Part shown: positions 7,330 through 26,364 of the stretch, piece by piece | Numbering within the stretch: the stretch's first letter is position 1 | How the letters are laid out: every line of letters begins with the position of its first letter | Assembly (NCBI RefSeq): GCF_008692845.1 | Contig: NZ_VXJW01000006.1 | Coordinates: forward strand, 248,001 to 312,000 | Length of the DNA: 64,000 nucleotides | Source of the DNA: Salmonella enterica subsp. arizonae | GTDB lineage: Bacteria > Pseudomonadota > Gammaproteobacteria > Enterobacterales > Enterobacteriaceae | Direction of reading: 5' to 3' | Notes under the pieces: model-generated | The model's input: only the letters and a program-made list of their open reading frames with translations | What the model was told of the DNA's origin: nothing | Databases searched by the model: none | Translations under genes and position numbers: made by a program

Positions 7330-9516
7330 ATGTCCAGTCGTATCGATAGAGACGTGATTAATGCGCTAATTGCAGGACATTTTGCGGACCCTTTTTCCGT
7401 ACTCGGAATGCACCAGACCCAGGCCGGACTGGAAGTCCGCGCCCTATTACCTGACGCCACCGACGTATGGGTGATTGAACCCAGAACCGGACGTAAAGTC
7501 GGCAAACTGGAATGTCTCGACGCTCGCGGTTTTTTCTGCGGCGTTTTACCCCGACGTAAAAATTTCTTTCGCTATCAGCTCGCCGTGGTTTGGCACGGAC
7601 AGCAGAACCTGATCGACGATCCTTACCGTTTTGGCCCATTGATCCAGGAAATGGATGCCTGGCTGTTGTCGGAAGGCACTCACCTGCGTCCTTATGAAAC
7701 GCTGGGCGCTCACGCCGATACGATGGACGGCGTCACCGGCACCCGTTTTTCCGTCTGGGCGCCTAATGCTCGTCGTGTTTCGGTTGTCGGGCAATTTAAC
7801 TATTGGGATGGGCGTCGCCACCCGATGCGTCTGCGCAAAGAGAGCGGTATTTGGGAGCTGTTTATCCCCGGCGCGCATAATGGGCAACTGTATAAATTCG
7901 AGCTGCTTGATGCTAACGGTAATCTGCGCATTAAAGCCGATCCCTATGCTTTTGAGGCACAGATGCGTCCGGAAACGGCGTCGATGATCTGCGGACTGCC
8001 GGAAAAAGTGACGCAAAGCGAAGAACGACAGAAGGCCAATCAGTTTGATGCGCCGATCTCTATTTATGAGGTGCATTTAGGTTCATGGCGTCGCCATACG
8101 GATAATAACTTCTGGCTAAGCTATCGTGAACTGGCGGATCAGCTCGTACCTTACGCCAAATGGATGGGCTTTACGCACCTTGAACTCTTGCCGGTCAACG
8201 AACATCCGTTTGACGGCAGTTGGGGCTACCAGCCGACCGGCCTCTACGCGCCGACCCGCCGCTTTGGTACACGGGATGACTTCCGCTATTTCATCAACGC
8301 GGCCCATGCGGCGGGGCTCAATGTCATTCTCGACTGGGTGCCGGGCCATTTCCCGTCCGATGATTTTAGCCTTGCGGAGTTTGACGGCACCCACCTCTAT
8401 GAGCACAGCGACCCGCGCGAGGGCTATCATCAGGACTGGAATACGCTGATCTACAACTATGGTCGTCGTGAAGTCAGTAACTATCTGGTGGGCAACGCCC
8501 TATACTGGATGGAACGTTTTGGGATTGATGCGCTGCGTGTCGATGCTGTGGCCTCTATGATCTATCGCGACTACAGCCGCAAAGAAGGCGAGTGGATCCC
8601 GAACGAGTTTGGCGGTCGTGAAAATCTGGAAGCCATTGAGTTTCTACGTAATACCAACCGTATTATTGGCGAGCAGGTGCCCGGCGCGGTCAGCATGGCG
8701 GAAGAGTCGACAGACTTCTCTGGCGTGACGCGTCCACCGGAAACGGGCGGTCTGGGGTTCTGGTTCAAGTGGAATCTGGGCTGGATGCACGACACGCTGG
8801 ACTATATGAAGCTGGACCCGGTGTACCGCCAGTATCATCACGACAAGCTGACCTTTGGTATGTTGTACAACCATACCGAAAATTTTGTTCTGCCGCTGTC
8901 GCACGATGAGGTGGTTCACGGTAAGAAATCCATCCTCGATCGTATGCCGGGCGATGCGTGGCAGAAATTCGCCAATCTGCGCGCCTATTATGGCTGGATG
9001 TGGGCCTTCCCCGGTAAGAAACTGCTGTTTATGGGCAATGAGTTTGCCCAAGGACGCGAGTGGAACCATGACGCCAGCCTCGACTGGCACCTGCTGGAAG
9101 GGGGCGATAACTGGCACCACGGCGTTCAGCGTCTGGTGCGCGATCTCAACCACACCTATCGCCACCATAAGGCGCTGCATGAGCTGGATTTTGATGCTTA
9201 CGGCTTTGAGTGGCTGGTGGTCGATGACAACGAACGCTCGGTACTGATTTTCGTGCGCCGCGATAAAGCCGGCAACGAGATCATCGTCGCCAGTAACTTT
9301 ACGCCTGTTCCCCGTTACGACTACCGCTTTGGCGTCAACCAGCCGGGACGCTGGCGTGAAATTCTCAATACCGATTCGATGCATTATCACGGTAGCAACA
9401 CCGGCAATGGCGGCGTGGTGCACAGCGATGAGATCGAAAGCCATGGCCGTCAGCACTCTCTTAGACTGACGTTACCGCCATTGGCGACGATATGGCTGAT
9501 GCGGGAGGGGGAATGA
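7330..9516 (+). CDS. glgB: 1,4-alpha-glucan branching enzyme
   Basis: Forms the alpha-1,6 branches of glycogen. It has 728 residues, as in E. coli. It carries an N-terminal extension and carbohydrate-binding module (roughly residues 1-220, including [15 protein letters not shown]), then a GH13 barrel. The catalytic residues are Asp405 (ALRVDAVAS), Glu458 (AEES) and Asp526 (LSHDEVVHG), with a C-terminal beta domain. It is the first gene of glgBXCAP, and its stop overlaps the glgX start (ATGA at 9513-9516). A long leader separates it from asd. Confidence 0.98.
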   Translation: MSSRIDRDVINALIAGHFADPFSVLGMHQTQAGLEVRALLPDATDVWVIEPRTGRKVGKLECLDARGFFCGVLPRRKNFFRYQLAVVWHGQQNLIDDPYRFGPLIQEMDAWLLSEGTHLRPYETLGAHADTMDGVTGTRFSVWAPNARRVSVVGQFNYWDGRRHPMRLRKESGIWELFIPGAHNGQLYKFELLDANGNLRIKADPYAFEAQMRPETASMICGLPEKVTQSEERQKANQFDAPISIYEVHLGSWRRHTDNNFWLSYRELADQLVPYAKWMGFTHLELLPVNEHPFDGSWGYQPTGLYAPTRRFGTRDDFRYFINAAHAAGLNVILDWVPGHFPSDDFSLAEFDGTHLYEHSDPREGYHQDWNTLIYNYGRREVSNYLVGNALYWMERFGIDALRVDAVASMIYRDYSRKEGEWIPNEFGGRENLEAIEFLRNTNRIIGEQVPGAVSMAEESTDFSGVTRPPETGGLGFWFKWNLGWMHDTLDYMKLDPVYRQYHHDKLTFGMLYNHTENFVLPLSHDEVVHGKKSILDRMPGDAWQKFANLRAYYGWMWAFPGKKLLFMGNEFAQGREWNHDASLDWHLLEGGDNWHHGVQRLVRDLNHTYRHHKALHELDFDAYGFEWLVVDDNERSVLIFVRRDKAGNEIIVASNFTPVPRYDYRFGVNQPGRWREILNTDSMHYHGSNTGNGGVVHSDEIESHGRQHSLRLTLPPLATIWLMREGE

Positions 9517-11489
9517 CGCAGCTTGCGATCGGCGAAGCAATGCCGCATGGCGCAACGTATGACGGTCATGGCGTGAATTTCACGCTATTTTCCGCCCATG
9601 CGGAGCGTGTAGAGCTGTGCGTTTTTGATTCCCGGGGTGATGAGCATCGCTACGACCTGCCAGGGCGTAGCGGCGATGTCTGGCATGGTTACCTGGCAGG
9701 TGCCAGGCCCGGTTTGCGTTACGGCTATCGCGTACATGGCCCGTGGCAGCCAGCGCAGGGGCATCGGTTTAATCCGGCGAAGTTGCTGCTTGACCCTTAT
9801 GCGCGACGGGTCGAGGGCGAGCTAAAAGATCATCCCCTGTTGCACGGCGGACACGATGAAGCGGATTATCGCGATAACGCTGCGATTGCGCCGAAAAGCG
9901 TGATAATCAGCGACCATTATGACTGGGAAGATGACGCCGCGCCGCGCACGCCGTGGGGAAAAACAGTCATTTATGAAGCCCATGTCAAAGGGCTTACGTA
10001 CCTGCATCCGGAGCTCCCCAAGGAAATACGCGGTACCTATAAAGCGCTCGGTCATCCGGTCATGGTGGCGTACTTTAAACAGCTTGGCATTACGGCGCTG
10101 GAACTGTTGCCGGTGGCGCAGTTTGCCAGCGAACCGCGTCTGCAACGCATGGGGCTGACCAACTATTGGGGTTATAACCCGATAGCGATGTTCGCGCTGC
10201 ATCCCGCCTACGCCAGTTCGCCGGAGACGGCGCTGGATGAGTTTCGCGATGCGGTAAAAGCGCTGCATCGCGCGGGGATTGAGATCATTCTGGACATCGT
10301 ATTGAACCATAGCGCCGAACTGGATCTTGATGGCCCGACCTTCTCCCTGCGCGGAATTGATAACCGTAGCTATTATTGGATAAGGGACGATGGCGATTAT
10401 CACAACTGGACGGGGTGCGGCAACACGCTCAATTTAAGCCATCCTGGCGTGGTGGAGTACGCGTGCGAGTGTCTGCGTTATTGGGTCGAAACCTGCCATG
10501 TCGATGGTTTTCGTTTTGATTTGGCGTCCGTCATGGGGCGCACGCCGGCGTTTCGTCAGGATGCGCCGCTGTTCGCTGCGATTAAAGCGTGTCCTGTGTT
10601 ATCAACGGTCAAGCTGATTGCTGAGCCGTGGGATATCGGCGAGGGGGGCTACCAGGTAGGAAATTTTCCGCCGCCGTTTGCCGAGTGGAACGATCATTTT
10701 CGCGATGCGGCCCGCCGATTCTGGTTGCCGCGTAACCTGACGACCGGGGAGTTTGCCTGTCGTTTCGCCGCCTCCAGCGATGTGTTTAAACGCAATGGCC
10801 GTATGCCCGGCGCCTCTGTCAATCTGATCACTGCGCACGACGGTTTTACGCTCCGGGACTGTGTCTGTTTCAACCAGAAACACAATGAGGCGAACGGTGA
10901 GGAAAATCGCGACGGCACCAACAACAATTACAGCGACAATCATGGTAAAGAAGGATTAGGCGGTCCGCTTGATTTGATTGAGCGGCGGCGCGACAGCATT
11001 CATGCCTTGCTGGCGACGCTACTGCTCTCTCAGGGAACGCCGATGCTGCTGGCAGGCGATGAACACGGCCATAGCCAGCACGGCAACAATAACGCCTACT
11101 GTCAGGATAATGCCTTAACCTGGCTGGACTGGCAGCAGGCAAACCGTGGGTTAACCACCTTTGCCGCCGCGCTGATTCGTTTGCGCCAGCAGATACCGGC
11201 TTTAACCAGCAATAGCTGGTGGGAAGAAGGCGATGGCAACGTGCGTTGGCTTAATAAAAACGCGCAAACCTTGAGTGCGGATGAGTGGCAAAACGGACCT
11301 AAGCTGATGCAAATTCTGCTGTCGGACCGTTTTCTGATTGCGGTAAATGCCACGCTTGAGGTGACAGATATTGTTTTACCCGAAGGGGTATGGCGCGCCG
11401 TTCCCCCATTCGCTGGAGAGGATAATCCGGTGATAACGGCTGTCTGGCAGGGACCTGCGCATGGACTGTGTGTGTTCCAGAGAGGATAA
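9513..11489 (+). CDS. glgX: glycogen debranching enzyme
   Basis: Isoamylase-type GH13 enzyme that hydrolyses alpha-1,6 branches, preferring the four-glucose stubs left by glycogen phosphorylase. It has 658 residues (E. coli 657). CBM48-like N-terminus, then barrel with Asp336 (GFRFDLAS), Glu371 (IAEPWD) and Asp443 (TAHDGFT). The start is the ATG at 9513 overlapping the glgB stop; a GTG- or ATG-type start at 9492 would lie inside glgB. The region before its end includes the leader of glgC. It works with glgP, the last gene of the operon. Confidence 0.97.
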   Translation: MTQLAIGEAMPHGATYDGHGVNFTLFSAHAERVELCVFDSRGDEHRYDLPGRSGDVWHGYLAGARPGLRYGYRVHGPWQPAQGHRFNPAKLLLDPYARRVEGELKDHPLLHGGHDEADYRDNAAIAPKSVIISDHYDWEDDAAPRTPWGKTVIYEAHVKGLTYLHPELPKEIRGTYKALGHPVMVAYFKQLGITALELLPVAQFASEPRLQRMGLTNYWGYNPIAMFALHPAYASSPETALDEFRDAVKALHRAGIEIILDIVLNHSAELDLDGPTFSLRGIDNRSYYWIRDDGDYHNWTGCGNTLNLSHPGVVEYACECLRYWVETCHVDGFRFDLASVMGRTPAFRQDAPLFAAIKACPVLSTVKLIAEPWDIGEGGYQVGNFPPPFAEWNDHFRDAARRFWLPRNLTTGEFACRFAASSDVFKRNGRMPGASVNLITAHDGFTLRDCVCFNQKHNEANGEENRDGTNNNYSDNHGKEGLGGPLDLIERRRDSIHALLATLLLSQGTPMLLAGDEHGHSQHGNNNAYCQDNALTWLDWQQANRGLTTFAAALIRLRQQIPALTSNSWWEEGDGNVRWLNKNAQTLSADEWQNGPKLMQILLSDRFLIAVNATLEVTDIVLPEGVWRAVPPFAGEDNPVITAVWQGPAHGLCVFQRG

Positions 11490-11500
11490 AAAAGGAGTTA
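11481..11500 (+). promoter_or_regulatory. glgC ribosome binding site with paired GGA motifs (CsrA-type)
   Basis: The 14-base glgX-glgC gap and its flank contain GGA at 11484-11486 and again in the Shine-Dalgarno AAAGGAG (GGA at 11494-11496). CsrA is known to bind such paired GGA motifs over the glgC ribosome binding site in E. coli and repress glycogen synthesis; conservation here makes the same control likely. Confidence 0.6.
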
Positions 11501-11503
11501 ATC

Positions 11504-12798
11504 ATGGTGAGTTTAGAGAAGAACGATCGTTTAATGTTGGCGCGCCAGCTGCCACTGAAATCTGTTGCCCTAATCCTGGCCGGCGGCCGCGGTACGCGCC
11601 TAAAAGATTTAACAAACAAACGCGCCAAGCCAGCCGTTCACTTTGGCGGGAAGTTCCGTATCATCGATTTTGCCTTATCCAATTGTCTGAACTCCGGAAT
11701 TCGCCGTATTGGCGTGATCACTCAGTATCAGTCTCACACGCTGGTACAGCATATCCAACGCGGCTGGTCACTGTTTAGCGAAGAGATGAACGAATTTGTC
11801 GACCTGCTGCCAGCTCAACAGAGAATGCAGGGCGAAAACTGGTATCGCGGTACGGCGGACGCCGTTACCCAGAACCTGGACATTATTCGTCGTTATAAAG
11901 CGGAGTATGTCGTCATCCTGGCGGGCGATCATATCTACAAGCAGGACTACTCACGCATGTTGATCGATCACGTTGAAAAGGGCGCGCGTTGCACGGTGGC
12001 CTGTATGCCGGTGCCGATCAAAGAAGCGACCGCGTTCGGCGTGATGGCGGTAGATGAAAGCGAAAAAATTATTGATTTTGTTGAAAAACCGGCGAATCCT
12101 CCCGCGATGCCTGGCGACGATAGCAAGGCGCTGGCCAGTATGGGCATTTACGTTTTTGACGCCGATTATCTGTATGAATTACTGGCGGCAGACGATAAAG
12201 ATGACGCGTCCAGCCACGATTTCGGTAAAGACATTATCCCGAAAATTACCCGCGAAGGCATGGCTTACGCGCATCCTTTCCCGCTCTCCTGCGTGCAGTC
12301 CGATCCGGACGCCGAACCGTACTGGCGTGATGTAGGTACGCTGGAAGCGTACTGGAAAGCGAATCTGGATTTAGCCTCGGTGACGCCGGAGCTGGATATG
12401 TATGACCAGAACTGGCCTATCCGTACGCATATGGAATCGCTACCGCCTGCGAAATTCGTGCAGGACCGCTCCGGTAGCCACGGTATGACGCTGAACTCGC
12501 TGGTCTCCGGCGGCTGCATTATCTCTGGTTCGGTAGTGGTGCAATCTGTGCTCTTCCCACGGGTAAGAATAAATTCTTTTTGTAATATTGATTCAGCAGT
12601 GTTGTTACCTGAGGTTTGGGTAGGACGCTCCTGTCGTTTACGTCGTTGTATTATTGACCGTGCCTGTATCATCCCGGAAGGCATGGTGATTGGTGAAAAT
12701 GCGGAAGAGGACGCGCGTCGTTTCTACCGTTCAGAAGAAGGTATTGTACTGGTCACGCGTGAAATGCTGCGCAAACTGCAGGTCAAACAGGAGCGATA

Positions 12799-12799
<1 letters not shown>
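11504..12799 (+). CDS. glgC: glucose-1-phosphate adenylyltransferase
   Basis: ADP-glucose pyrophosphorylase, the regulated step of glycogen synthesis. It has 431 residues, identical in length to E. coli GlgC. The N-terminal allosteric region ([14 protein letters not shown], with the Lys39-type activator site nearby) precedes the nucleotidyltransferase motif [14 protein letters not shown] (about residues 25-38). The glucose 1-phosphate motif FVEKP and the C-terminal left-handed beta-helix with [14 protein letters not shown] follow. The ATG at 11504 follows AAAGGAG. The stop overlaps the glgA start by one base. Confidence 0.98.
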
Positions 12800-16699
<3,900 letters not shown>

Positions 16700-16705
16700 A
16701 ACACG

Positions 16706-16786
16706 ATGCCGGGAGCGCTTCGCTTGCCCGGCTTACGTTTATGCACTCTGGTAGGCCGGATCAGACAATAGCCGCCATCCGGCATT
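16706..16786. repeat. BIME between glgP and glpD
   Basis: Two inverted REP units (gatgccgggagcgcttcgc and taggccggatcagac with gccatccggca) fill the 90-base gap between the convergent glgP and glpD. Confidence 0.85.
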
Positions 16787-16789
16787 TTA

Positions 16790-18298
16790 TTACGACGCCA
16801 GTGAAAGCTGGCGTTTGCCAATATACTCCGCTAGCCACTGGGTGATGCGGGATTGCTGTTCGGCGGTCAGCCACATGCCTTCTTTGGTACGTCGCCAGAT
16901 AGCGTCTTCAGTACGGCGCACCCATTCGTGATCCACCAGATACTTGAGTTCCGCTTCGTAAAACTCATGACCGAAATCTTCGCCTAAATCAAGCAGCGAC
17001 GCAGCTTCGCCGAGGATCCACTCCGTGTTGCTGCCGTAAGTGCGCGAATAGTGGCGAGCCAGCGATTCCGTCAGGAACGGATAACGACGGCGCAGCGTCG
17101 CCGCGTAATCTTCGCGGCTGCCGTCGATGTCGCCGCCGGGCAGTACGCACGTTTTCGTCCATGCCGGACCGATACCTGGATACCAGGGCGCCAGTTTTTC
17201 CATCGCGTGTTCGGCCAACTTACGGTAGGTCGTCAGTTTGCCGCCAAACACGGAAAGCAGCGGCGCTTTGCCGTTTTCATCGTGGATATCCAGTGTGTAA
17301 TCACGAGTGATGGCCTGCGGCGAGTCGGACTCATCATCACACAGTGGACGCACGCCGGAGTACGTCCAGACGATATCATCGCGTCCCAGTTGCTTTTGGA
17401 AGTGTGCGTTATAGACCTTCAACAGGTAATTAATTTCACTCTCTTCAATTTTTACCGCTTTCGGATCGCCTTTATATTCGACATCGGTTGTGCCAATGAT
17501 CGAAAACTCCTCCATCCAGGGGATGACAAATACGATACGTTTATCTTCGTTTTGTAGAATATACGCCTGCTTCTGGTTATGGACGCGCGGCACGACGATA
17601 TGGCTGCCTTTGATCAGTCGGATGCCATACGGCGAAGGTAGGTGCATCCCTTCGTCGAAGAACTGTTTGACCCACGGCCCGGTGGCGTTGACCAGGCCGC
17701 GCGCCTGCCAGGCATATTTTTTGCCGGTGTCGATATCTTCCGCTTCGACAATCCATAGGCCATTTTCCCGGCGAGCGGCGGTTGCGCGAGTTCGGGTAAG
17801 GACTTCGCCGCTTTTACGTACTACCATCTGGGCGTTGGCCAGCACCAGACGGGCATCGTCTACCCAGCAGTCGGAATATTCGAATCCGCGCACGATTTCA
17901 GGTTTGAGTACCGAATCTGCGCCAAACCGCACACCGGTGGAACCGGGTAAACTGGTACGCTTGCCCAGGTGATCGTACATAAACAGACCGATACGGATCA
18001 TCCATGCCGGACGTAAATGCGGACGGTGCGGCAGACGAAAACGCATCGGGAAGGCGATATGCGGCGCCATTTTCAACAGCACTTCACGTTCTGCCAGCGC
18101 CTCACTGACCAGACGGAATTCGTAGTGCTCCAGGTAGCGTAAGCCACCGTGGATAAGTTTAGAACTGGCGGAAGAGGTCGCGCAGGCCAAATCCTGCGCT
18201 TCCAGCATGAGTACGGACAAACCGCGTCCGGCGGCATCAGCCGCGATGCCTGCACCGTTAATGCCCCCACCTATCACGATCAGATCTTTGGTTTCCAT
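16790..18298 (-). CDS. glpD: aerobic glycerol-3-phosphate dehydrogenase
   Basis: Membrane-associated flavoprotein oxidising glycerol 3-phosphate to dihydroxyacetone phosphate and passing electrons to ubiquinone. It has 502 residues (E. coli 501). The N-terminal FAD motif VIGGGINGAGIAADAAGRG (from residue 8) is followed by the family motif ASSKLIHGGLRYLE and a C-terminal cap domain. The ATG at 18298 follows gagga; the in-frame GTG/ATG a few codons upstream is less well placed. Divergent from glpEGR, with GlpR-type operators in the shared gap. Confidence 0.97.
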   Translation of the reverse strand: METKDLIVIGGGINGAGIAADAAGRGLSVLMLEAQDLACATSSASSKLIHGGLRYLEHYEFRLVSEALAEREVLLKMAPHIAFPMRFRLPHRPHLRPAWMIRIGLFMYDHLGKRTSLPGSTGVRFGADSVLKPEIVRGFEYSDCWVDDARLVLANAQMVVRKSGEVLTRTRATAARRENGLWIVEAEDIDTGKKYAWQARGLVNATGPWVKQFFDEGMHLPSPYGIRLIKGSHIVVPRVHNQKQAYILQNEDKRIVFVIPWMEEFSIIGTTDVEYKGDPKAVKIEESEINYLLKVYNAHFQKQLGRDDIVWTYSGVRPLCDDESDSPQAITRDYTLDIHDENGKAPLLSVFGGKLTTYRKLAEHAMEKLAPWYPGIGPAWTKTCVLPGGDIDGSREDYAATLRRRYPFLTESLARHYSRTYGSNTEWILGEAASLLDLGEDFGHEFYEAELKYLVDHEWVRRTEDAIWRRTKEGMWLTAEQQSRITQWLAEYIGKRQLSLAS

Positions 18299-18310
18299 GC
18301 TGTCCTCTTG

Positions 18311-18350
18311 CACTTTCGTTAAAGTTCAAAAATGTTCGTTATCGAACATA
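18311..18350 (-). promoter_or_regulatory. tandem GlpR operators at glpD
   Basis: The 20-base near-palindrome aatgttcgttatcgaacata (18331-18350) is an excellent match to the GlpR operator tatgttcgataacgaacata. A second, weaker match (ctttcgttaaagttc) abuts it at 18311-18330. They sit just before the glpD start. Confidence 0.8.
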
Positions 18351-18395
18351 GTAGCAAAGAAACGCACTATTGGTAACATCAAAAAAACATTTTAG

Positions 18396-18411
18396 AGTGA
18401 TATGTATAACA
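18396..18411. promoter_or_regulatory. CRP-like site in the glpD-glpE gap
   Basis: AGTGA-N6-TAACA, two mismatches from the CRP consensus, lies 98 bases before glpD and 86 before glpE. glpD and glpEGR are catabolite-sensitive in E. coli; which promoter it serves cannot be told. Confidence 0.4.
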
Positions 18412-18496
18412 TTATGGCGTTAAGCTACTCCGCTAACGTACACTGGGCGATAAAATGCCTTAATCGGTTTCACAGGCAATAACGAAAGAGCGATTT

Positions 18497-18823
18497 ATGG
18501 AACAATTTGAATGTATCACTGTAGAAGAGGCGTATCAGAAGCTGCATCAGGGCGCGGCGGTGCTGGTAGATATTCGCGATCCGCAAAGTTATGCCATGGG
18601 ACATGCGCCGCAGGCGTTTCATTTGACCAATGATACGCTGGGCGCGTTTATGCGTGAGTATGATTTTGATACCGCCGTGATGGTGATGTGTTATCACGGC
18701 AACAGCAGTAAAGGCGCCGCGCAGTATCTTCTTCAGCAAGGTTATGATGCGGTTTACAGCATTGATGGCGGGTTTGAGGCCTGGCATCGCCATTTCCCTG
18801 CCGACGTCGCGAATGGCGCTTAA
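18497..18823 (+). CDS. glpE: thiosulfate sulfurtransferase GlpE
   Basis: Single-domain rhodanese of 108 residues that transfers sulfane sulfur from thiosulfate to cyanide or thioredoxin in vitro. Active-site Cys65 is in the loop CYHGNSS. The full rhodanese fold, from [13 protein letters not shown] to [11 protein letters not shown], is present. First gene of glpEGR. Its link to glycerol metabolism is by location only. Confidence 0.96.
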   Translation: MEQFECITVEEAYQKLHQGAAVLVDIRDPQSYAMGHAPQAFHLTNDTLGAFMREYDFDTAVMVMCYHGNSSKGAAQYLLQQGYDAVYSIDGGFEAWHRHFPADVANGA

Positions 18824-18898
18824 TCCCACAAAGATGCAGCCTCCGACGAGAAGGGTATATATACTGTCTGCTTTTGTATGGACTAAGCGACAGCAACA

Positions 18899-19729
18899 AT
18901 GTTGATGATTACTTCCTTTGCTAATCCCCGCGTGGCGCAGGCATTTGTTGATTACATGGCAACTCAGGGCGTTATTCTTACTATTCAGCAACATAATCAA
19001 AGCGATATCTGGCTGGCGGATGAATCACAGGCCGAACGCGTGCGGGCCGAGCTGGCGCGGTTTATGGAAAATCCCGGCGATCCGCGCTATCTGGCGGCTA
19101 GCTGGCAGTCCGGACAGACTAACAGCGGGCTGCGCTACCGCCGTTTTCCTTTTCTCGCCACGCTGCGTGAAAGAGCCGGTCCCGTTACCTGGACCGTGAT
19201 GGTCGCCTGCGTGCTGGTCTATATCGCGATGAATCTCGTTGGCGACCAGACGGTGATGGTTTGGCTGGCGTGGCCGTTCGATCCAGCCTTAAAATTTGAA
19301 TTCTGGCGCTACTTCACCCATATCTTTATGCACTTCTCACTGATGCATATTCTTTTTAACCTGCTGTGGTGGTGGTATCTCGGCGGGGCGGTAGAGAAGC
19401 GCCTGGGCAGCGGTAAATTAATCGTCATTACGGTGATAAGCGCGCTGCTAAGCGGCTATGTACAGCAGAAATTTAGCGGCCCGTGGTTTGGCGGGCTGTC
19501 CGGCGTCGTCTATGCGCTGATGGGCTACGTGTGGCTGCGCGGAGAACGCGATCCGCAGAGCGGGATTTACCTCCAGCGCGGCTTAATTATTTTTGCGTTA
19601 TTGTGGATAGTTGCTGGTTGGCTTGACTGGTTTGGCATGTCTATGGCGAACGGCGCGCACATCGCCGGGCTTATCGTCGGTTTAGCGATGGCCTTTGTTG
19701 ATACGCTGAATGCGCGAAAACGAACTTGA
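18899..19729 (+). CDS. glpG: rhomboid intramembrane serine protease GlpG
   Basis: Inner-membrane protease with catalytic dyad Ser201 (in GLSGVVYA) and His254 (in NGAHIAGL); 276 residues. A cytosolic N-terminal domain (about residues 1-90) precedes six membrane helices. The L1 loop [20 protein letters not shown] carries the conserved His and Asn of the oxyanion region. It sits 75 bases after glpE, and a REP unit separates it from glpR. Confidence 0.97.
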
Positions 19730-19731
19730 GG

Positions 19732-19796
19732 CGTATCCGGCCGGTGGTCGGGATATTTTTCCAGGCCGGATAGGGGATACCGTTATCCGGCGCAAG
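19732..19796. repeat. REP pair between glpG and glpR
   Basis: Inverted REP-like units (tatccggccggtgg and aggccggatagggg with ttatccggcg) lie in the 91-base gap. Confidence 0.75.
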
Positions 19797-19820
19797 GTTG
19801 GTTACTTTCAGAGATTATTC

Positions 19821-20579
19821 ATGAAACAAACACAACGGCATGACGCGATCATTGAACTGGTAAAAAAACAGGGGTACGTCAGCACGGAAGAGCTGGTAGA
19901 GCATTTTTCTGTCAGCCCGCAAACCATTCGTCGGGATCTTAACGATCTGGCGGAACAGAATATAATTTTGCGCCACCACGGCGGCGCGGCGTTGCCCTCC
20001 AGTTCGGTGAACACGCCGTGGCACGATCGTAAAGCGACGCAAACGGAAGAAAAAGAGCGTATCGCTCGTAAAGTCGCAACCCAGATCCCCAATGGTTCAA
20101 CGCTGTTTATTGATATCGGCACGACGCCGGAAGCCGTAGCGCACGCCCTGTTAGGGCACAGTAATTTGCGGATCGTCACCAACAATCTGAACGTAGCGAA
20201 CACGTTAATGGCGAAAGAGGATTTTCGTATTATCCTGGCCGGCGGTGAACTCCGTAGCCGCGATGGCGGTATCATTGGCGAAGCGACACAGGATTTTATC
20301 GCCCAGTTCCGTCTGGATTTCGGCATTCTGGGCATCAGTGGTATTGATAGCGACGGCTCTTTACTGGAATTTGATTACCATGAGGTACGCACCAAGCGCG
20401 CGATTATTGAAAATTCGCGCCACGTAATGCTGGTGGTGGATCACTCTAAATTTGGGCGTAATGCGATGGTGAATATGGGCAGTATTAGTATGGTCGATGC
20501 GGTCTACACCGATACCCTGCCGCCGGCGGGCGTGATGCAGGTCATCGCCGACCACCATATTCAATTAGAGCTGTGCTAA
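19821..20579 (+). CDS. glpR: glycerol-3-phosphate regulon repressor
   Basis: DeoR-family repressor of glpD, glpFK, glpTQ and glpABC, induced by glycerol 3-phosphate. It has 252 residues as in E. coli. The N-terminal helix-turn-helix is VSTEELVEHFSVSPQTIRRD (residues 18-37), and the sugar-phosphate sensor domain carries DIGTTPEAVA and DYHEVRTKRA. The frame is open and intact. The ATG at 19821 is chosen because the upstream extension runs through the REP repeat. Its operator is visible at glpD. Confidence 0.97.
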   Translation: MKQTQRHDAIIELVKKQGYVSTEELVEHFSVSPQTIRRDLNDLAEQNIILRHHGGAALPSSSVNTPWHDRKATQTEEKERIARKVATQIPNGSTLFIDIGTTPEAVAHALLGHSNLRIVTNNLNVANTLMAKEDFRIILAGGELRSRDGGIIGEATQDFIAQFRLDFGILGISGIDSDGSLLEFDYHEVRTKRAIIENSRHVMLVVDHSKFGRNAMVNMGSISMVDAVYTDTLPPAGVMQVIADHHIQLELC

Positions 20580-20586
20580 AGATGAT

Positions 20587-20668
20587 TGCTGGATGGCGGT
20601 ATGAACGCCTTATTCGGCCTACCATCTGCGCGCGCTCGTGGGCCTGATAAGCGAGCGCTATCAGGCAG
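20587..20668. repeat. BIME between glpR and malT
   Basis: Two REP units (gctggatggcggtatgaacg and ggcctgataagcgagcgc with tatcaggca) fill the 93-base gap between the converging genes. In E. coli K-12 rtcA, rtcB and rtcR lie at this spot. Confidence 0.85.
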
Positions 20669-20672
20669 TAAT

Positions 20673-23465
<2,793 letters not shown>

Positions 23466-23500
23466 TTAATGCAAGCTAAGCAGACTTTTTATGTGTCTGA

Positions 23501-23520
23501 ATTTGCACTCTGTCACAATT
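23501..23520 (-). promoter_or_regulatory. CRP site of malT
   Basis: On the minus strand, aattgtgacagagtgcaaat, with a perfect TGTGA half-site, stands about 120-140 bases before the malT start, matching the known CRP site of E. coli malT. Confidence 0.7.
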
Positions 23521-23852
23521 CTAAATAACGGTATTAGAAAAGCGTTTGGCACAGTTGAAACGGGCGTCAGAACTGGGATGAGGCCATATTTTTGCGGTAG
23601 TAAATAATGTCCTGAACATGATACGGATATAATACAATGGCGATACCAGGCGTTTAATTAATTATTTTAAGTCGGTGAATCTCCCGTTTCTGAACATTTC
23701 AGGTAAGAAACTATTTCGGCGTTCACATAATCTTTCGAAAATACCCTTTCGCTATTTCTGTTTATTCATTTGATTATGCGTAACACTGGGTATCGCTGGC
23801 AGGAGTCGGCGCGTTTATACAGGGTTAAGTGGCGGTGATCACACTTTTATGC

Positions 23853-23900
23853 TCATCCCCACTCCTCCTCCCTGCCTAATCCCTGCCGGGAGGAGGAAGG
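23853..23900 (+). promoter_or_regulatory. MalT boxes of the malPQ promoter
   Basis: Three matches to the MalT box GGGGATGAGG/GGGAGGAGG: on the minus strand at 23853-23860 (tcatcccc) and 23862-23871 (actcctcctc), and on the plus strand at 23888-23899 (gggaggaggaag). The trio precedes the malP promoter by the usual distance. The remainder of the 583-base malT-malP gap (23521-23850) shows no gene. Confidence 0.75.
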
Positions 23901-23910
23901 TCAACATTGA

Positions 23911-26355
<2,445 letters not shown>

Positions 26356-26364
26356 GGGAGCGCG

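Noticed and set aside
8644-9456. 270-codon open frame antisense to glgB
   Set aside because: Codon-bias shadow of glgB with no domain or start signal.
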